Source: an uncultured Eubacteriales bacterium
GTDB taxonomy: Bacteria > Bacillota > Clostridia > Oscillospirales > Acutalibacteraceae
Reading direction: 5' to 3'
Assembly: GCA_934729465.1 (NCBI GenBank)
Contig: CAKVEP010000004.1
Location: 88,462-152,461, forward strand
Length of the DNA stretch: 64,000 bases
Below, piece by piece: positions 10,130 to 19,469 of the stretch; position 1 is the stretch's first letter; each line of letters opens with the position of its first letter. Both the position numbers and the translations under genes were made by a program. The notes beneath the pieces were generated by a model. It made no database searches, was not told the DNA's origin, and was given only the letters and a program-made list of their open reading frames with translations.

Positions 10130-11308
10130 GTGATGAAATTGTATCCAAAACAGGAGATAGTTGCAATGCTACTTGCAGGAGGACATGGGAGCAGACTGGG
10201 AGCGTTAACTAAAAAAATAGCAAAACCGGCAGTGGCTTATGGCGGAAAATACAGAATAATAGATTTCCCCTTATCGAATTGTGTAAATTCAGGGATAGAG
10301 GCGGTTGGAGTGTTGACCCAGTATCAGCCACTCACACTAAATGAGTATATAGGAAGCGGTCAGCCGTGGGACTTGGACAGTACATACACAGGAATACAAA
10401 TTTTATCGCCTTATGAAAATAAAGTAGATTCTTCTTGGTACAGCGGGACAGCCAATTCCGTTTACCAAAATTTTAACTACATAGAAAGATATAACCCAGA
10501 GTATGTTTTGGTTATATCAGGTGACCACATATATAAAATGGATTACTCTAAAATGCTTTGTTTTCATAAAGAAAATAAAGCGGATTGTACCATAGCAACA
10601 ATAGAAGTTCCACTTTGTGAGGCGCATAGGTTTGGTATTTTGAACACCAATCAAGACAACTCTATATATGAATTTGACGAAAAACCGGAGTATCCCAAGG
10701 GAAATAAAGCGTCTATGGGGATATACATTTTTAACTGGGAGAAGTTAAAAACATATTTAGAAAAAGACAATAAAAACAGCTCCTCTACTCACGACTTTGG
10801 AAGAGATGTTCTGCCTTATATGCTTAGCTGTGGAGAAAGTATGTATGCCTATCCGTTTAACGGGTATTGGAAGGACGTTGGAACAGTTGAAAGTTTGTGG
10901 CAAGCTAATATGGATTTGTTAAATTCTAAAACCGATATGAATTTAAATGACGATTCATGGAAGATATATTCGAGAAATTCAATACTGCCGCCTCATTATA
11001 TATCTGGTTCGGCGAGTGTGGAGAATTGTTTGGTTGCGGATGGATGTATGATATACGGAAATATTAAAAATTCTGTAATTTTCACAGGTGCATACATAGG
11101 GAAAAACGCTGATATACAAAATTCTGTAATTATGCCCGATTGTGTTGTTGAAGACAACGTTAAATTAGATTACACCGTAGTTTCTGAAAATACGACAGTT
11201 TCTAAAAATACTATAATACCAAACAGCCTTAAACCTTTAAACAATGCTCAAAAATTAAATATATCTATTATTGACCAATCAAATAATTCAAATGACAACA
11301 TTAAGTAA
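10130..11308 (+). CDS. glgC: Glucose-1-phosphate adenylyltransferase
   Basis: Makes ADP-glucose from glucose-1-phosphate and ATP, the committed step of glycogen synthesis. 392 aa at most. Seen: nucleotidyltransferase signature LLAGGHGSRLG near the N-terminus, KPAVAYGGKYRIIDFPLSNC, SGDHIYKMDY, FDEKPEYPKG, and a C-terminal left-handed beta-helix of hexapeptides. The start is ambiguous: GTG 10130, ATG 10133 or TTG 10139 are in frame, and AGAGGTGAT (10126-10134) would best serve TTG 10139. Protein identity is unaffected. It lies 3 bp after glgB. GlgC is normally allosterically controlled; which effector applies here cannot be read from sequence. Confidence 0.95.
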   Translation: MMKLYPKQEIVAMLLAGGHGSRLGALTKKIAKPAVAYGGKYRIIDFPLSNCVNSGIEAVGVLTQYQPLTLNEYIGSGQPWDLDSTYTGIQILSPYENKVDSSWYSGTANSVYQNFNYIERYNPEYVLVISGDHIYKMDYSKMLCFHKENKADCTIATIEVPLCEAHRFGILNTNQDNSIYEFDEKPEYPKGNKASMGIYIFNWEKLKTYLEKDNKNSSSTHDFGRDVLPYMLSCGESMYAYPFNGYWKDVGTVESLWQANMDLLNSKTDMNLNDDSWKIYSRNSILPPHYISGSASVENCLVADGCMIYGNIKNSVIFTGAYIGKNADIQNSVIMPDCVVEDNVKLDYTVVSENTTVSKNTIIPNSLKPLNNAQKLNISIIDQSNNSNDNIK

Positions 11309-11328
11309 AAATGGGGAGCAGAAGTCTT

Positions 11329-12441
11329 ATGCGAGGAAATAATGTATTAGGAATAATATTTTCGGATATTAACGAAAGAGAAATAAGATGTTTGTCGGAA
11401 GGAAGAACAATGGGTTCAATCCCCTTCGGAGGAAGGTATAGACTTATAGATTTTTCACTGTCTAACATGGTAAACTCAGGGATTAATAAGGTTGGAGTGG
11501 TAACAAAGGGAGATTATAAATCTATTTTAAACCACTTAGGGTCGGGAAAAAATTGGGATTTATCCAAAAAGAACGGTGGACTTTATATTTTACCGCCGTT
11601 CGGAAGTGATTTTAACTTTGATAATAAGGTTAAAACTTTATATTATCTAAAAGACTTTATAGATACTTCGGCAGAAGAATATGTTTTACTTTGCGATTGT
11701 AACGTGGTGTGCAACATAGACTATAAAGACGTTTTAGACAAACATATTAAAACCCAAGCAGATATAACTATCGTCTATGAAGAAGGGATTCCTCCTAAAA
11801 AGTCGAACTCCGACATAATATTAGAAACTTTAAATAACGGCAAAGTAAGCAAAGCGTTGATTTGTAAGGATTATGGTAGAAAATGTAATTACTCTCTTAA
11901 TATGTTTGTCCTAAAGAAAAAACTTCTTAATAGTGTAATATTAAATTGTTTTAGGAACAACAACCTAGATTTTGAGAGATGCGTAATACAAGAAAATGTT
12001 AATAAATTAAATATTTTCGGCTATAAATTTAAAGGTTTTTCTAAAACGATAACTTCACTAAACACATATTTTGATGCCAATATGTTACTTTTGTCCGAAA
12101 GTGTTAGAAATGAGCTTTTTAACCACGAAAGACCCATATACACAAAAATAAAAGATGACATGCCGGCTAGATACAATAAAGGTAGTAAAATAAGTAAATG
12201 TTTGATTTCCAACGGCTGCGAAATAGACGGAGAAATATCAAACAGTATTGTTTTTAGAGGAGTTAAAGTTGGCAAAGGAGCTAAGATATCAAATTGTATA
12301 TTAATGCAAAATTGCGTTATAGAAGATAACAGTGTTTTAAATTACGCAGTAACAGATAAATATGTAAATATAAAAAATTCGAGAAAGCTTATGGGTTACT
12401 ATTCATATCCTATATACATAGAAAAAAGTAAGATTATATAA
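11329..12441 (+). CDS. glgD: GlgC-like regulatory subunit
   Basis: Paralogue of GlgC that pairs with it in Firmicutes; GlgD proteins are considered weak or inactive as catalysts and mainly raise GlgC activity (family knowledge). About 370 aa. It keeps the fold (GRTMGSIPFGGRYRLIDFSLSNM, a hexapeptide-repeat C-terminus such as NGCEIDGEISNSIVFRG) but lacks the glycine-rich GGxGxRL nucleotide signature: the N-terminus reads VLGIIFSDINER. An upstream in-frame ATG at 11311 exists, but GGGGAG (11313-11318) is spaced for ATG 11329, which also matches the usual MRxNNVLG N-terminus. Confidence 0.92.
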   Translation: MRGNNVLGIIFSDINEREIRCLSEGRTMGSIPFGGRYRLIDFSLSNMVNSGINKVGVVTKGDYKSILNHLGSGKNWDLSKKNGGLYILPPFGSDFNFDNKVKTLYYLKDFIDTSAEEYVLLCDCNVVCNIDYKDVLDKHIKTQADITIVYEEGIPPKKSNSDIILETLNNGKVSKALICKDYGRKCNYSLNMFVLKKKLLNSVILNCFRNNNLDFERCVIQENVNKLNIFGYKFKGFSKTITSLNTYFDANMLLLSESVRNELFNHERPIYTKIKDDMPARYNKGSKISKCLISNGCEIDGEISNSIVFRGVKVGKGAKISNCILMQNCVIEDNSVLNYAVTDKYVNIKNSRKLMGYYSYPIYIEKSKII

Positions 12442-12458
12442 AATTGGTTGAGGTGTTT

Positions 12459-13871
12459 ATGAATATTTTATTTTGTACAAGTGAGGCAAGTCCGTTTATT
12501 TCAACAGGTGGTTTAGGAGAAATCGGAGGTTCGCTGCCAAAAGCACTTTGCTCAAGTGGCGAAGATTGCAGAGCTGTAATTCCGCTTTACAAAGGAATAA
12601 ATGCTGAATTAAAGAAAGACATAAAATTTATTAAATCATTGAGTGTTAGCGTTGCTTGGAGAAATCAATACTGCGGAGTGTTTGAAGCTGAGCATAGTGG
12701 GGTTAAATATTATTTTTTAGACAATAAATATTATTTCGACAGAGATAATCTTTACGGATACTATGACGACGGAGAAAGATTTGCGTTTTTTTCCAGAGCG
12801 ATTTTAGATATGCTGAAAGAAGTAGATTTTAAGCCTGATGTAATACATTGCAATGATTGGCAAACAGCGCTTGTGTCGGTGTATCATGATTCGATATATA
12901 AGTATGATGACTGGTACGCTAACATTAAAACCGTGTTTACAATCCATAACATACAGTATCAAGGTAACTACTCAAAAGATGTTCTTAATGAGCTTATCGG
13001 AGTTCCGGAAGAAAAACAATCAATTTTAGAATTTAACGATTGTATAAATCTGATGAAAGGCGGAATAGAGGCATCAAGATTTGTTACGACCGTTAGTCCT
13101 ACATACGCTAAAGAAATTATGAATCCTTGGTATTCTCACGGACTCGATTGTATACTCAAAAACAGAGAATGGAAGGTTAAGGGTATACTTAACGGGATAG
13201 ACACCGAAATTTATAATCCGAGTGACGATAATTTAATATATGAAAACTACGATGTAAACACGATTGATAAAAAAAGTATAAACAAATGTATTCTTCAAAA
13301 AAGACTCGATTTACAAGAAAATAAAAATGTGCCACTACTCGCCATGGTTACACGATTAGCAGAGCACAAGGGGATAGATTTGGTTGAAGAAGTATTTGAA
13401 AGAATGATTAATGAAAGAGATTTTCAATTTGTAATATTGGGAGTCGGAGAGCAAAAATATGAAAAATTTTTTGAAGAAATGGCAAGAAAATATACAGGGA
13501 AAGTAAGCTGTTGCAAGGGATTTGTAAAAGAGCTGTCAAACAAAATATATGCGGCATCTGATATGTTTTTAATGCCTTCAAAAAGCGAACCATGCGGTCT
13601 TTCACAAATGATAGCCATGAGATACGGCAGTATACCAATTGTTAGAAAGACAGGAGGATTAAATGATACAGTAAGCGACAGCGGAGATGAAATCGGAGTT
13701 GGCTTTACCTTCCAAAACTACGATGCTTTTGATATGCTACAAGCGGTTTACAGGGCACTTGATGGATATAAAAACCGTAATGGCTGGGAAATACTCGTAA
13801 AAAGAGCGATGAGTATTGACAACAGTTGGGGGAACCGTGTGGCAGACTATGAAAAAGTGTATAATTTATAA
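12459..13871 (+). CDS. glgA: Glycogen synthase (ADP-glucose)
   Basis: GT5 glycosyltransferase that extends alpha-1,4-glucan from ADP-glucose. About 470 aa, typical. The N-terminal ADP-glucose site reads STGGLGEIGGSLPKAL (family form KTGGLGDVxGxLP), so the usual Lys is replaced by Ser, a substitution worth noting; VFTIHNIQYQG, KGILNGIDTEIYNP and the C-terminal MPSKSEPCGLSQMIAMRYG...VRKTGGLNDTV are all present. ATG 12459 is preferred to the in-frame ATG/GTG-like start at 12444 because GAGGTG lies 6-8 bases ahead. Last gene of the glg operon. Confidence 0.94.
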   Translation: MNILFCTSEASPFISTGGLGEIGGSLPKALCSSGEDCRAVIPLYKGINAELKKDIKFIKSLSVSVAWRNQYCGVFEAEHSGVKYYFLDNKYYFDRDNLYGYYDDGERFAFFSRAILDMLKEVDFKPDVIHCNDWQTALVSVYHDSIYKYDDWYANIKTVFTIHNIQYQGNYSKDVLNELIGVPEEKQSILEFNDCINLMKGGIEASRFVTTVSPTYAKEIMNPWYSHGLDCILKNREWKVKGILNGIDTEIYNPSDDNLIYENYDVNTIDKKSINKCILQKRLDLQENKNVPLLAMVTRLAEHKGIDLVEEVFERMINERDFQFVILGVGEQKYEKFFEEMARKYTGKVSCCKGFVKELSNKIYAASDMFLMPSKSEPCGLSQMIAMRYGSIPIVRKTGGLNDTVSDSGDEIGVGFTFQNYDAFDMLQAVYRALDGYKNRNGWEILVKRAMSIDNSWGNRVADYEKVYNL

Positions 13872-13996
13872 TGAGATAGTTAAAATATATTTTCTATGTT
13901 AAGCCATCTGCGGTACTTTACAAATTATATTAATTATTATATAATAAAAATATCATATCTTAGGAGCAGAGCCGAAAATTATAGGGGGATAAGCTA

Positions 13997-14974
13997 ATGA
14001 CAGAAACTAAACAAGAAAAATTTTTTACTAAAAAACTTAATGTAATTTTACTTGCGGTGCTGTGCATGGCGCTGTGGGGAAGTACTGCACCTGTAATTAA
14101 AGTAGGTTTTGACTTATTTGTTATAGACCAAGATGAAATTGTTTCAAAAATTTTGTTTGCCGGTTTGCGTTTTGTTATAGCCGGTGTGTGTGTGTTACTT
14201 GTACCATTTATTAAAAGAAAGAAAATTATACTTCCAAATAAAGCTATGCTACCAAGTACAATATCAATTGGTTTGGTGCAAACAACTTTACAGATGATAT
14301 TCTTTTTTATCGGATTATCATATACAACAGGATTTAAGGCATCTGTAATGGCTGGAATGTCAACATTCTTTTCAGTGATTTTAGCTCACTTTATGTATAA
14401 AGATGATAGGCTAAACTTTTTAAAGGGAGCTGGATGTATTGTAGGCTTTGCAGGAGTGTTGATTTCAGGCATTGGTGGTTCGGCAGCCGGAGCAAATGAA
14501 GCTATGCTTTTTGGAATTCCTTTTATGGGTGATATATTTGTTATGTTATCAATGCTTATGTTTGCAGTTTCAGGGCCAATGTGTAAAGAAGCATCTAAAA
14601 AAGGTGATATGACATTAATTACCGGTTATAGTATGTTAATAGGCGGCATAATATTAGTATTAATCGGTGCATTAAGCGGCGGTGTTCTTGAAAATGTGTC
14701 TTTTGCAGGACTTTCGGTTTTGTTTTATGTTGGTGCATTGTCAGCAGTTGCAACCACGATTTGGAATATGCTTTTAAAATATAATAACGTGAGTGCAATA
14801 AGCGTGTATAACTGCTTACAGCCTGTATTTGGAGCACTTCTTTCTGCTGCGTTACTAGGAGAAAATGTATTTCAAATTAAAAACTTAGTAGCATTAATTT
14901 TTTCATGTGCAGGAATTTATTTAGTAAATAAAGCGCCAAAAACAGAAGTAGCTATGGCTGAAGCCAAAAAATAA
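13997..14974 (+). CDS. DMT-family (EamA) transporter
   Basis: 325-aa membrane protein with about ten hydrophobic segments arranged as two similar halves, the layout of EamA/RhaT drug-metabolite transporters. The first half opens with AVLCMALWGSTAPVIKVGF, a family-typical WGS motif in TM1; the second half shows LSAVATTIWNMLLKYNNVSAIS and LQPVFGALLSAALLGE, the conserved repeat-end motif. Substrate unknown. It stands alone between the glg operon and the NfnAB pair, with RBS AGGGGGAT before ATG 13997. Base composition is slightly less AT-rich than neighbours, which is usual for membrane genes. Confidence 0.88.
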   Translation: MTETKQEKFFTKKLNVILLAVLCMALWGSTAPVIKVGFDLFVIDQDEIVSKILFAGLRFVIAGVCVLLVPFIKRKKIILPNKAMLPSTISIGLVQTTLQMIFFFIGLSYTTGFKASVMAGMSTFFSVILAHFMYKDDRLNFLKGAGCIVGFAGVLISGIGGSAAGANEAMLFGIPFMGDIFVMLSMLMFAVSGPMCKEASKKGDMTLITGYSMLIGGIILVLIGALSGGVLENVSFAGLSVLFYVGALSAVATTIWNMLLKYNNVSAISVYNCLQPVFGALLSAALLGENVFQIKNLVALIFSCAGIYLVNKAPKTEVAMAEAKK

Positions 14975-15021
14975 TAAACTTAAGGTAATTAAAAATTTAA
15001 TAACAGAGGTGCATGTAGTTT

Positions 15022-15867
15022 ATGTTTGAAGTGATAGAAAAGGTTTTGCTTAATGATTATGTGTCTAAGATGGTGATACATGCGCCGATGATTGCCAAAA
15101 AAACTGCCGCAGGGCAGTTTATTATTATGCGTGTAAATAAATACGGAGAGAGGATTCCTCTAACAGTGGCTGATTACAACAGAGAATTAGGCAATATAAC
15201 TATAATTTATCAAAAAGTGGGTAAAACAACTTTACTTTTAGATTCATTAAATGTTGGTGATAATATTCTTGACGTGGTTGGTCCTCTTGGTAAGCCTTCG
15301 GAGCTTAGCGGATATAAAAAAGCGATAGTAGTCGGAGGCGGAGTTGGAGTTGCAATAGCTTATCCCGAGGCTAAGGCTTTAACAGAAAATGGATGTGAAG
15401 TTGAAATTATTGCAGGTTTTAGAAGTAGCGAATTAATTATATTAGAAGAGGAAATGAAAAAAAATTCATGTAAATGTGACATAGTGACAGACAATGGTTC
15501 AAATGGTAATAAAGGGCTTGTCACGGATTGTTTGGAAAAAAAGTTAAAACACAATAATTATGACGTAGTTATAGCAATTGGACCTTTGCCTATGATGAAA
15601 GCCGTTTGCGAAATGACTAAAAAATATAATGTTAAAACCATAGTGAGTATGAATCCAATAATGATAGATGGAACAGGAATGTGTGGGGGATGTAGGGTTA
15701 CGGTTGATGGTGAAATGAAGTTTGCCTGCTTGGACGGACCTGAATTTGACGGACATAAAGTGGACTTTGACGAAATAATTGTTAGAAACAGGACTTACTT
15801 AAAAGAAGAGAATGTGTCAAGGGAAAAATATTGTAATTTAATGAAGGGTGTTTCGTATGTTAAATAA
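15022..15867 (+). CDS. nfnA: Ferredoxin-NADP+ oxidoreductase/transhydrogenase, FAD/NAD-binding subunit
   Basis: 281-aa protein of the dihydroorotate dehydrogenase electron transfer/sulfide dehydrogenase beta family. Residues about 1-95 form the FAD domain; VVGGGVGVAIAYPEAKAL near 100 is the NAD(P)-binding loop; the C-terminal DGTGMCGGCRV...FACLDGPEFDGH supplies four cysteines/aspartate for a [2Fe-2S] cluster. Adjacent to, and overlapping, a GltD-like subunit, the arrangement of the NfnAB (SudBA) electron-bifurcating NADH-dependent ferredoxin:NADP+ oxidoreductase. The same pair has also been annotated as sulfide dehydrogenase; bifurcation is inferred from context. Confidence 0.88.
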   Translation: MFEVIEKVLLNDYVSKMVIHAPMIAKKTAAGQFIIMRVNKYGERIPLTVADYNRELGNITIIYQKVGKTTLLLDSLNVGDNILDVVGPLGKPSELSGYKKAIVVGGGVGVAIAYPEAKALTENGCEVEIIAGFRSSELIILEEEMKKNSCKCDIVTDNGSNGNKGLVTDCLEKKLKHNNYDVVIAIGPLPMMKAVCEMTKKYNVKTIVSMNPIMIDGTGMCGGCRVTVDGEMKFACLDGPEFDGHKVDFDEIIVRNRTYLKEENVSREKYCNLMKGVSYVK

Positions 15868-17239
15868 AAGTAAGCAAAAGGTTATTATGCCGCATCAAGA
15901 CCCCAAGGTTCGTAGCAAAAATTTTAAAGAGGTTTGCTTGGGCTACGATTATGAAAGAGCCAAAGAAGAAGCAGATAGATGTTTGAATTGTAAACATAAA
16001 CCGTGTGTTAGTGGTTGTCCGGTAAATGTTGATATACCGGAATTTATAAAATGTATACTTGATGATGACCTTGAAAAAGCGTATAAAATTATAGCTAAGA
16101 CTAATGCACTCCCTGCCATATGCGGAAGGGTTTGTCCACAGGAAAAACAGTGCGAAGCGAAGTGTGTTATGGGGAAAATAGGTGAACCGGTTTCAATAGG
16201 CAATCTTGAAAGATATGTGTCTGATTACCACAGAATTAATGATACAAAAGGCAACAAAACGGGGGACAAAAACGGAATAAAAATTGCGATAGTAGGTTCC
16301 GGACCATCAGGGTTAACGTGTGCTAATGATTTATCGCTTCTTGGCTATGACGTTACAATTTATGAAGCCTTACACACAGAAGGTGGAGTATTATCGTATG
16401 GAATACCTCAGTTTAGACTGCCGAGGGACGTTTTGAAATATGAGATTGACAAATTAAAATTACAGGGAGTAAAGATAGAAACTAACGTTGTAATCGGGAA
16501 AACACTTTCACTTGATGATTTGTTTGAAATGGGATATAAAGCAGTGTATATAGCCTCAGGAGCAGGAATACCTAGATTTATGGGGATTCCGGGAGAAAAG
16601 CTGCCTCAGGTTTATTGTGCTAACGAATTTCTCACAAGAATAAATTTAATGAACGCTCATGTTGAAAAATTTGATACTCCGTTGTTTAATGCAAAAAATG
16701 TTTTGGTAGTTGGCGGAGGGAATGTTGCTATGGACGCAGCAAGGTGTGCGAAACGTTTAGGAGCAGATGTTACGGTTATGTACAGACGCTCTGAAGAGGA
16801 AATGCCCGCCAGAAGAGAGGAAGTTAAGCAGGCTAAAGAAGAAGGAATTAATTTTGAGTTTTTAAGCAACCCTGTAAAAATTTGTGGCGATGAAGAAAAT
16901 AATGTAAATAGCGTGGAGTATGTTGAAATGAAATTGCTTGATGCCGATGGTACAGGCAGGCGAGCGGTTGCAGAAAAAGGAAACGGTGTGTTTAACATTA
17001 AAGCCGATTGCGTTATAATGGCGATAGGAAATATGCCAAATTCAATCATAAGAGAGTCTGATAAAAGCATAAAATGTAAAAGTAACGGCTGCATAGTGGT
17101 TGATGATAACACTTTGAAAACGTCTAAGCCAAACACTTACGCAGGAGGAGATGCAGTTACCGGAGCGGCTACGGTCATACTGGCTATGAATGCCGGGAAA
17201 AGAGCAGCGTTACAGATAGATAAAGATATAAATATCTGA
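15857..17239 (+). CDS. nfnB: NfnB/GltD-like NADPH-dependent oxidoreductase subunit
   Basis: About 460 aa. The N-terminal region carries cysteine sets CLNCKHKPCVSGCPV and CGRVCPQEKQCEAKC for two [4Fe-4S] clusters, followed by two Rossmann dinucleotide folds: VGSGPSGLTCANDL (FAD, near 145) and VVGGGNVAMDAARCAKRLGADVTVMYRR (NADPH, near 280), and the GGDAVTGAATVILAMNAGKRAA C-terminal FAD motif. Shared with glutamate synthase small subunits, but no GltB large subunit follows, so the NfnB reading is preferred. ATG 15857 is chosen over GTG 15848 because AAGGG lies 8-10 bases ahead; it overlaps nfnA by 11 bp. Confidence 0.9.
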   Translation: MLNKSKQKVIMPHQDPKVRSKNFKEVCLGYDYERAKEEADRCLNCKHKPCVSGCPVNVDIPEFIKCILDDDLEKAYKIIAKTNALPAICGRVCPQEKQCEAKCVMGKIGEPVSIGNLERYVSDYHRINDTKGNKTGDKNGIKIAIVGSGPSGLTCANDLSLLGYDVTIYEALHTEGGVLSYGIPQFRLPRDVLKYEIDKLKLQGVKIETNVVIGKTLSLDDLFEMGYKAVYIASGAGIPRFMGIPGEKLPQVYCANEFLTRINLMNAHVEKFDTPLFNAKNVLVVGGGNVAMDAARCAKRLGADVTVMYRRSEEEMPARREEVKQAKEEGINFEFLSNPVKICGDEENNVNSVEYVEMKLLDADGTGRRAVAEKGNGVFNIKADCVIMAIGNMPNSIIRESDKSIKCKSNGCIVVDDNTLKTSKPNTYAGGDAVTGAATVILAMNAGKRAALQIDKDINI

Positions 17240-17254
17240 ATAGGGTGATTTTAA

Positions 17255-17866
17255 ATAAGATTAGTTTTATTTGGAGTGAACTTTAGTTTAAGCTTTTATC
17301 TGATGGCGTTTATCTGTTTTATGACAATAATGGATAACACACATATTATGTTTATAGGGATAATGGCAAGTTTTTTACATGAAATAGGGCATGTGTTAGC
17401 GATGCTTTACGAAAAAAAAGACATAAAAGAAATTAAAGTAGGACTGTTCAATATAGATATACTTGATGATAGCAGAAGTAGATATGATTACAGGACAGAT
17501 TTAACTATATTATTTAGCGGACCGCTTATGAATATTGTTGTATATTTTTTATGCGTGAGTATAAATATAGTAGCAAGGTCATATATTATGGAAGTGATGG
17601 GATATGAAAATCTATTTATAGGACTTATAAATTTATTGCCCATAATGCCGCTTGACGGAGGACAAATATTGTTTGTAATATTAAGTAAAAGAGTCTGTGG
17701 TGAAACTTGCGAAAGGGTTACGCAAATTGTATCGTTTCTAACTTTGTTACCGTTAGCTTTGGTTGGATTTATCATTTTACTTGAGTCAAAATACAATTTT
17801 TCATTATTATTTTTGTGTTTCTATCTAATGACGTATTTGTTATTTAAGAATGACCCGTTTTATTGA
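17255..17866 (+). CDS. M50 site-2 protease (SpoIVFB-like)
   Basis: Intramembrane zinc metalloprotease of family M50B with about five membrane segments. The zinc motif HEIGH (reading FLHEIGHVLAM) and the second zinc-ligand motif INLLPIMPLDGGQIL are intact. About 203 aa from ATA 17255, 196 aa from GTG 17276. GTG 17276 has GGAG directly abutting it, too close to act as an SD, whereas AGGGTGAT (17242-17249) is well placed for ATA 17255, and the extra residues RLVLFGV match the amphipathic start of SpoIVFB-type proteases. In B. subtilis SpoIVFB activates pro-sigma K; a similar sporulation role is inferred only. It lies 15 bp after nfnB. Confidence 0.8.
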   Translation: MRLVLFGVNFSLSFYLMAFICFMTIMDNTHIMFIGIMASFLHEIGHVLAMLYEKKDIKEIKVGLFNIDILDDSRSRYDYRTDLTILFSGPLMNIVVYFLCVSINIVARSYIMEVMGYENLFIGLINLLPIMPLDGGQILFVILSKRVCGETCERVTQIVSFLTLLPLALVGFIILLESKYNFSLLFLCFYLMTYLLFKNDPFY

Positions 17867-17889
17867 TATTGTAAAAGGAGAGTAATTAA

Positions 17890-18402
17890 ATGGAGTTTAA
17901 AGAGATTAACATTAAAGATATAAAATTAAATCCGTTTAGCTTGATAGGAGACGAATGGATGCTTATAACAAGCGGAGATAATCAAAAGTTTAACACAATG
18001 ACTGCAAGTTGGGGAGGAATGGGAGTGTTGTGGAACAAAAACGTTACTTTTGCGTTTGTTAGACCACAACGATACACATTTGAATTTTTAGAAAAAAATG
18101 ATTATTACACACTTTCATTTTTTAGTGAGAAGTATAAAAAGGAGCTTGGATATTGTGGCAGAGTTTCAGGAAGAGACGTTGATAAGGTAGCTGAGTGTAA
18201 ATTTTCAGCGTGCCTTGATGAGAAGGCGCCGTACTTTAAAGAGGCAAAGTTTGTAATTGTTTGCAAAAAATTATATGAACAATTTATAACCCCTGAAAGC
18301 TTTTTAGATAAGGATTTGCTAAAGAATTATCCTAATAAGGACTACCATAATATGTATGTTGGAGAAATAGTAAAGTGTTTGGAGAATAAAGAAAATGAGT
18401 AA
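17890..18402 (+). CDS. Flavin reductase-like FMN-binding protein
   Basis: 170 aa, a split-barrel flavin reductase-domain protein. Seen: MTASWGGMGVLWNKNVTFAFVRPQRYTFEFLEKNDYYTLSFF, the FMN-binding core of the family, then a GYCGRVSGRD loop. Members reduce or bind FMN; several clostridial ones have no assigned substrate. RBS AAAGGAGAG precedes ATG 17890, and the 3' end overlaps the SDR gene by 8 bp, so both are co-expressed and may act on linked redox reactions, which is inference. Confidence 0.85.
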   Translation: MEFKEINIKDIKLNPFSLIGDEWMLITSGDNQKFNTMTASWGGMGVLWNKNVTFAFVRPQRYTFEFLEKNDYYTLSFFSEKYKKELGYCGRVSGRDVDKVAECKFSACLDEKAPYFKEAKFVIVCKKLYEQFITPESFLDKDLLKNYPNKDYHNMYVGEIVKCLENKENE

Positions 18403-19129
18403 GGTAGTGCTAATCACAGGAGCCTCGCGCGGAATAGGAAGTTCTGCGGCGAGGGCCTTTTCTGAAAACGGATATAACGTTATTTTAAATTACAACAATT
18501 CAAAAGAGCAAGCGATGAGTGTGTTAAACGATATAAGAAGGAATAAAACAAGCTCAATAGCCTTAAAAGCAGATGTTTCGAAAAGGAAAGAGGCTGAATA
18601 TTTAATTGATAAAAGCTTGGAACAGTTCGGACATATTGATGTTTTGGTAAATAATGCGGGAATTGCACAACAAAAAATGTTCACAGAAATCACCGAGCAG
18701 GACTGGAAAAAAATGTTTTCTGTGAATATAGACGGAATGTTTAATTGTACGCAGTTGGCTTTGAGGGACATGATTAAAAGACATAAAGGAAAAATTATAA
18801 ATGTGTCTTCAATATGGGGAATTGCAGGAGCTTCGTGTGAAGTGCATTATTCCGCATCAAAAGCGGCGGTAATAGGGTTTACGAAATCTCTTGCTAAAGA
18901 GCTGGGACCTTCGGGAATACAAGTAAATTGTGTGGCTCCGGGGGTCATAGAGACAGACATGAATAAAAATTTAGACGATTTAACAATTAAAGAAATAATA
19001 AATGAAACCCCCTTAGAAAGAATAGGGACTCCTCGTGACATAGCAAATACTATATTGTTTTTAGCGCAAGATGCGTCTGATTTTATAACAGGACAAGTTA
19101 TAAGTCCCAATGGAGGGTTTGTGATATAA
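18395..19129 (+). CDS. SDR-family oxidoreductase (FabG-like)
   Basis: 244-aa classical short-chain dehydrogenase. Seen: TGASRGIG (cofactor loop, residues 8-15), NNAGIAQ, catalytic Ser in INVSSIWG and Tyr-Lys in YSASKAA, and the C-terminal ITGQVISPNGGFVI. The sequence resembles 3-oxoacyl-ACP reductase and the YmfI-type SDRs; no other fatty-acid genes are near, so a FabG role in lipid synthesis cannot be claimed. Translationally coupled to the flavin reductase gene by an 8-bp overlap. Confidence 0.85.
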   Translation: MSKVVLITGASRGIGSSAARAFSENGYNVILNYNNSKEQAMSVLNDIRRNKTSSIALKADVSKRKEAEYLIDKSLEQFGHIDVLVNNAGIAQQKMFTEITEQDWKKMFSVNIDGMFNCTQLALRDMIKRHKGKIINVSSIWGIAGASCEVHYSASKAAVIGFTKSLAKELGPSGIQVNCVAPGVIETDMNKNLDDLTIKEIINETPLERIGTPRDIANTILFLAQDASDFITGQVISPNGGFVI

Positions 19130-19133
19130 AATA

Positions 19134-19469
19134 TTAAAAAATTTCTGACGGCAGTTCTGAAACGTTGTATAAATCCATGAAATCGTAGTCGTTACATATC
19201 AAATTACAAATTTTTTTAGTTTCTTCATCCATGCCGCAGTCCAGACAAATCAAATGAGATTTTTCAAAAGGAGTAAGCCACTTTATCTTTGCGACTGCGC
19301 TTCTAAGTAAAAATTCGGCTCGTTCATTGTGTCCCTTAATCGGGATAATTATTATGTTAGTTGAGCAGCCACGTATTTTTAAAAATAAAAAAGTAAGGCT
19401 TCTTATTAAATCCACAAATCCAATTATTATAAATAATACGGAAAATATTAAAAATAATGTATAAACCAT
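19134..19469 (-). CDS. Small membrane protein of unknown function
   Basis: 111 aa from the ATG at 19469; an upstream ATG at 19487 is in frame, but GAGGTGG sits between the two at SD distance for 19469. One N-terminal membrane helix (YTLFLIFSVLFIIIGFVDLI) is followed by a basic stretch and a cytosolic domain with CLDCGMDEETKKICNLIC, cysteines spaced like a metal or disulfide site. The 3' end is 4 bp from the convergent SDR gene. Not recognised as a named family; similar short proteins with a single helix and an IPIKGH motif occur in clostridia. Confidence 0.7.
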   Translation of the reverse strand: MVYTLFLIFSVLFIIIGFVDLIRSLTFLFLKIRGCSTNIIIIPIKGHNERAEFLLRSAVAKIKWLTPFEKSHLICLDCGMDEETKKICNLICNDYDFMDLYNVSELPSEIF

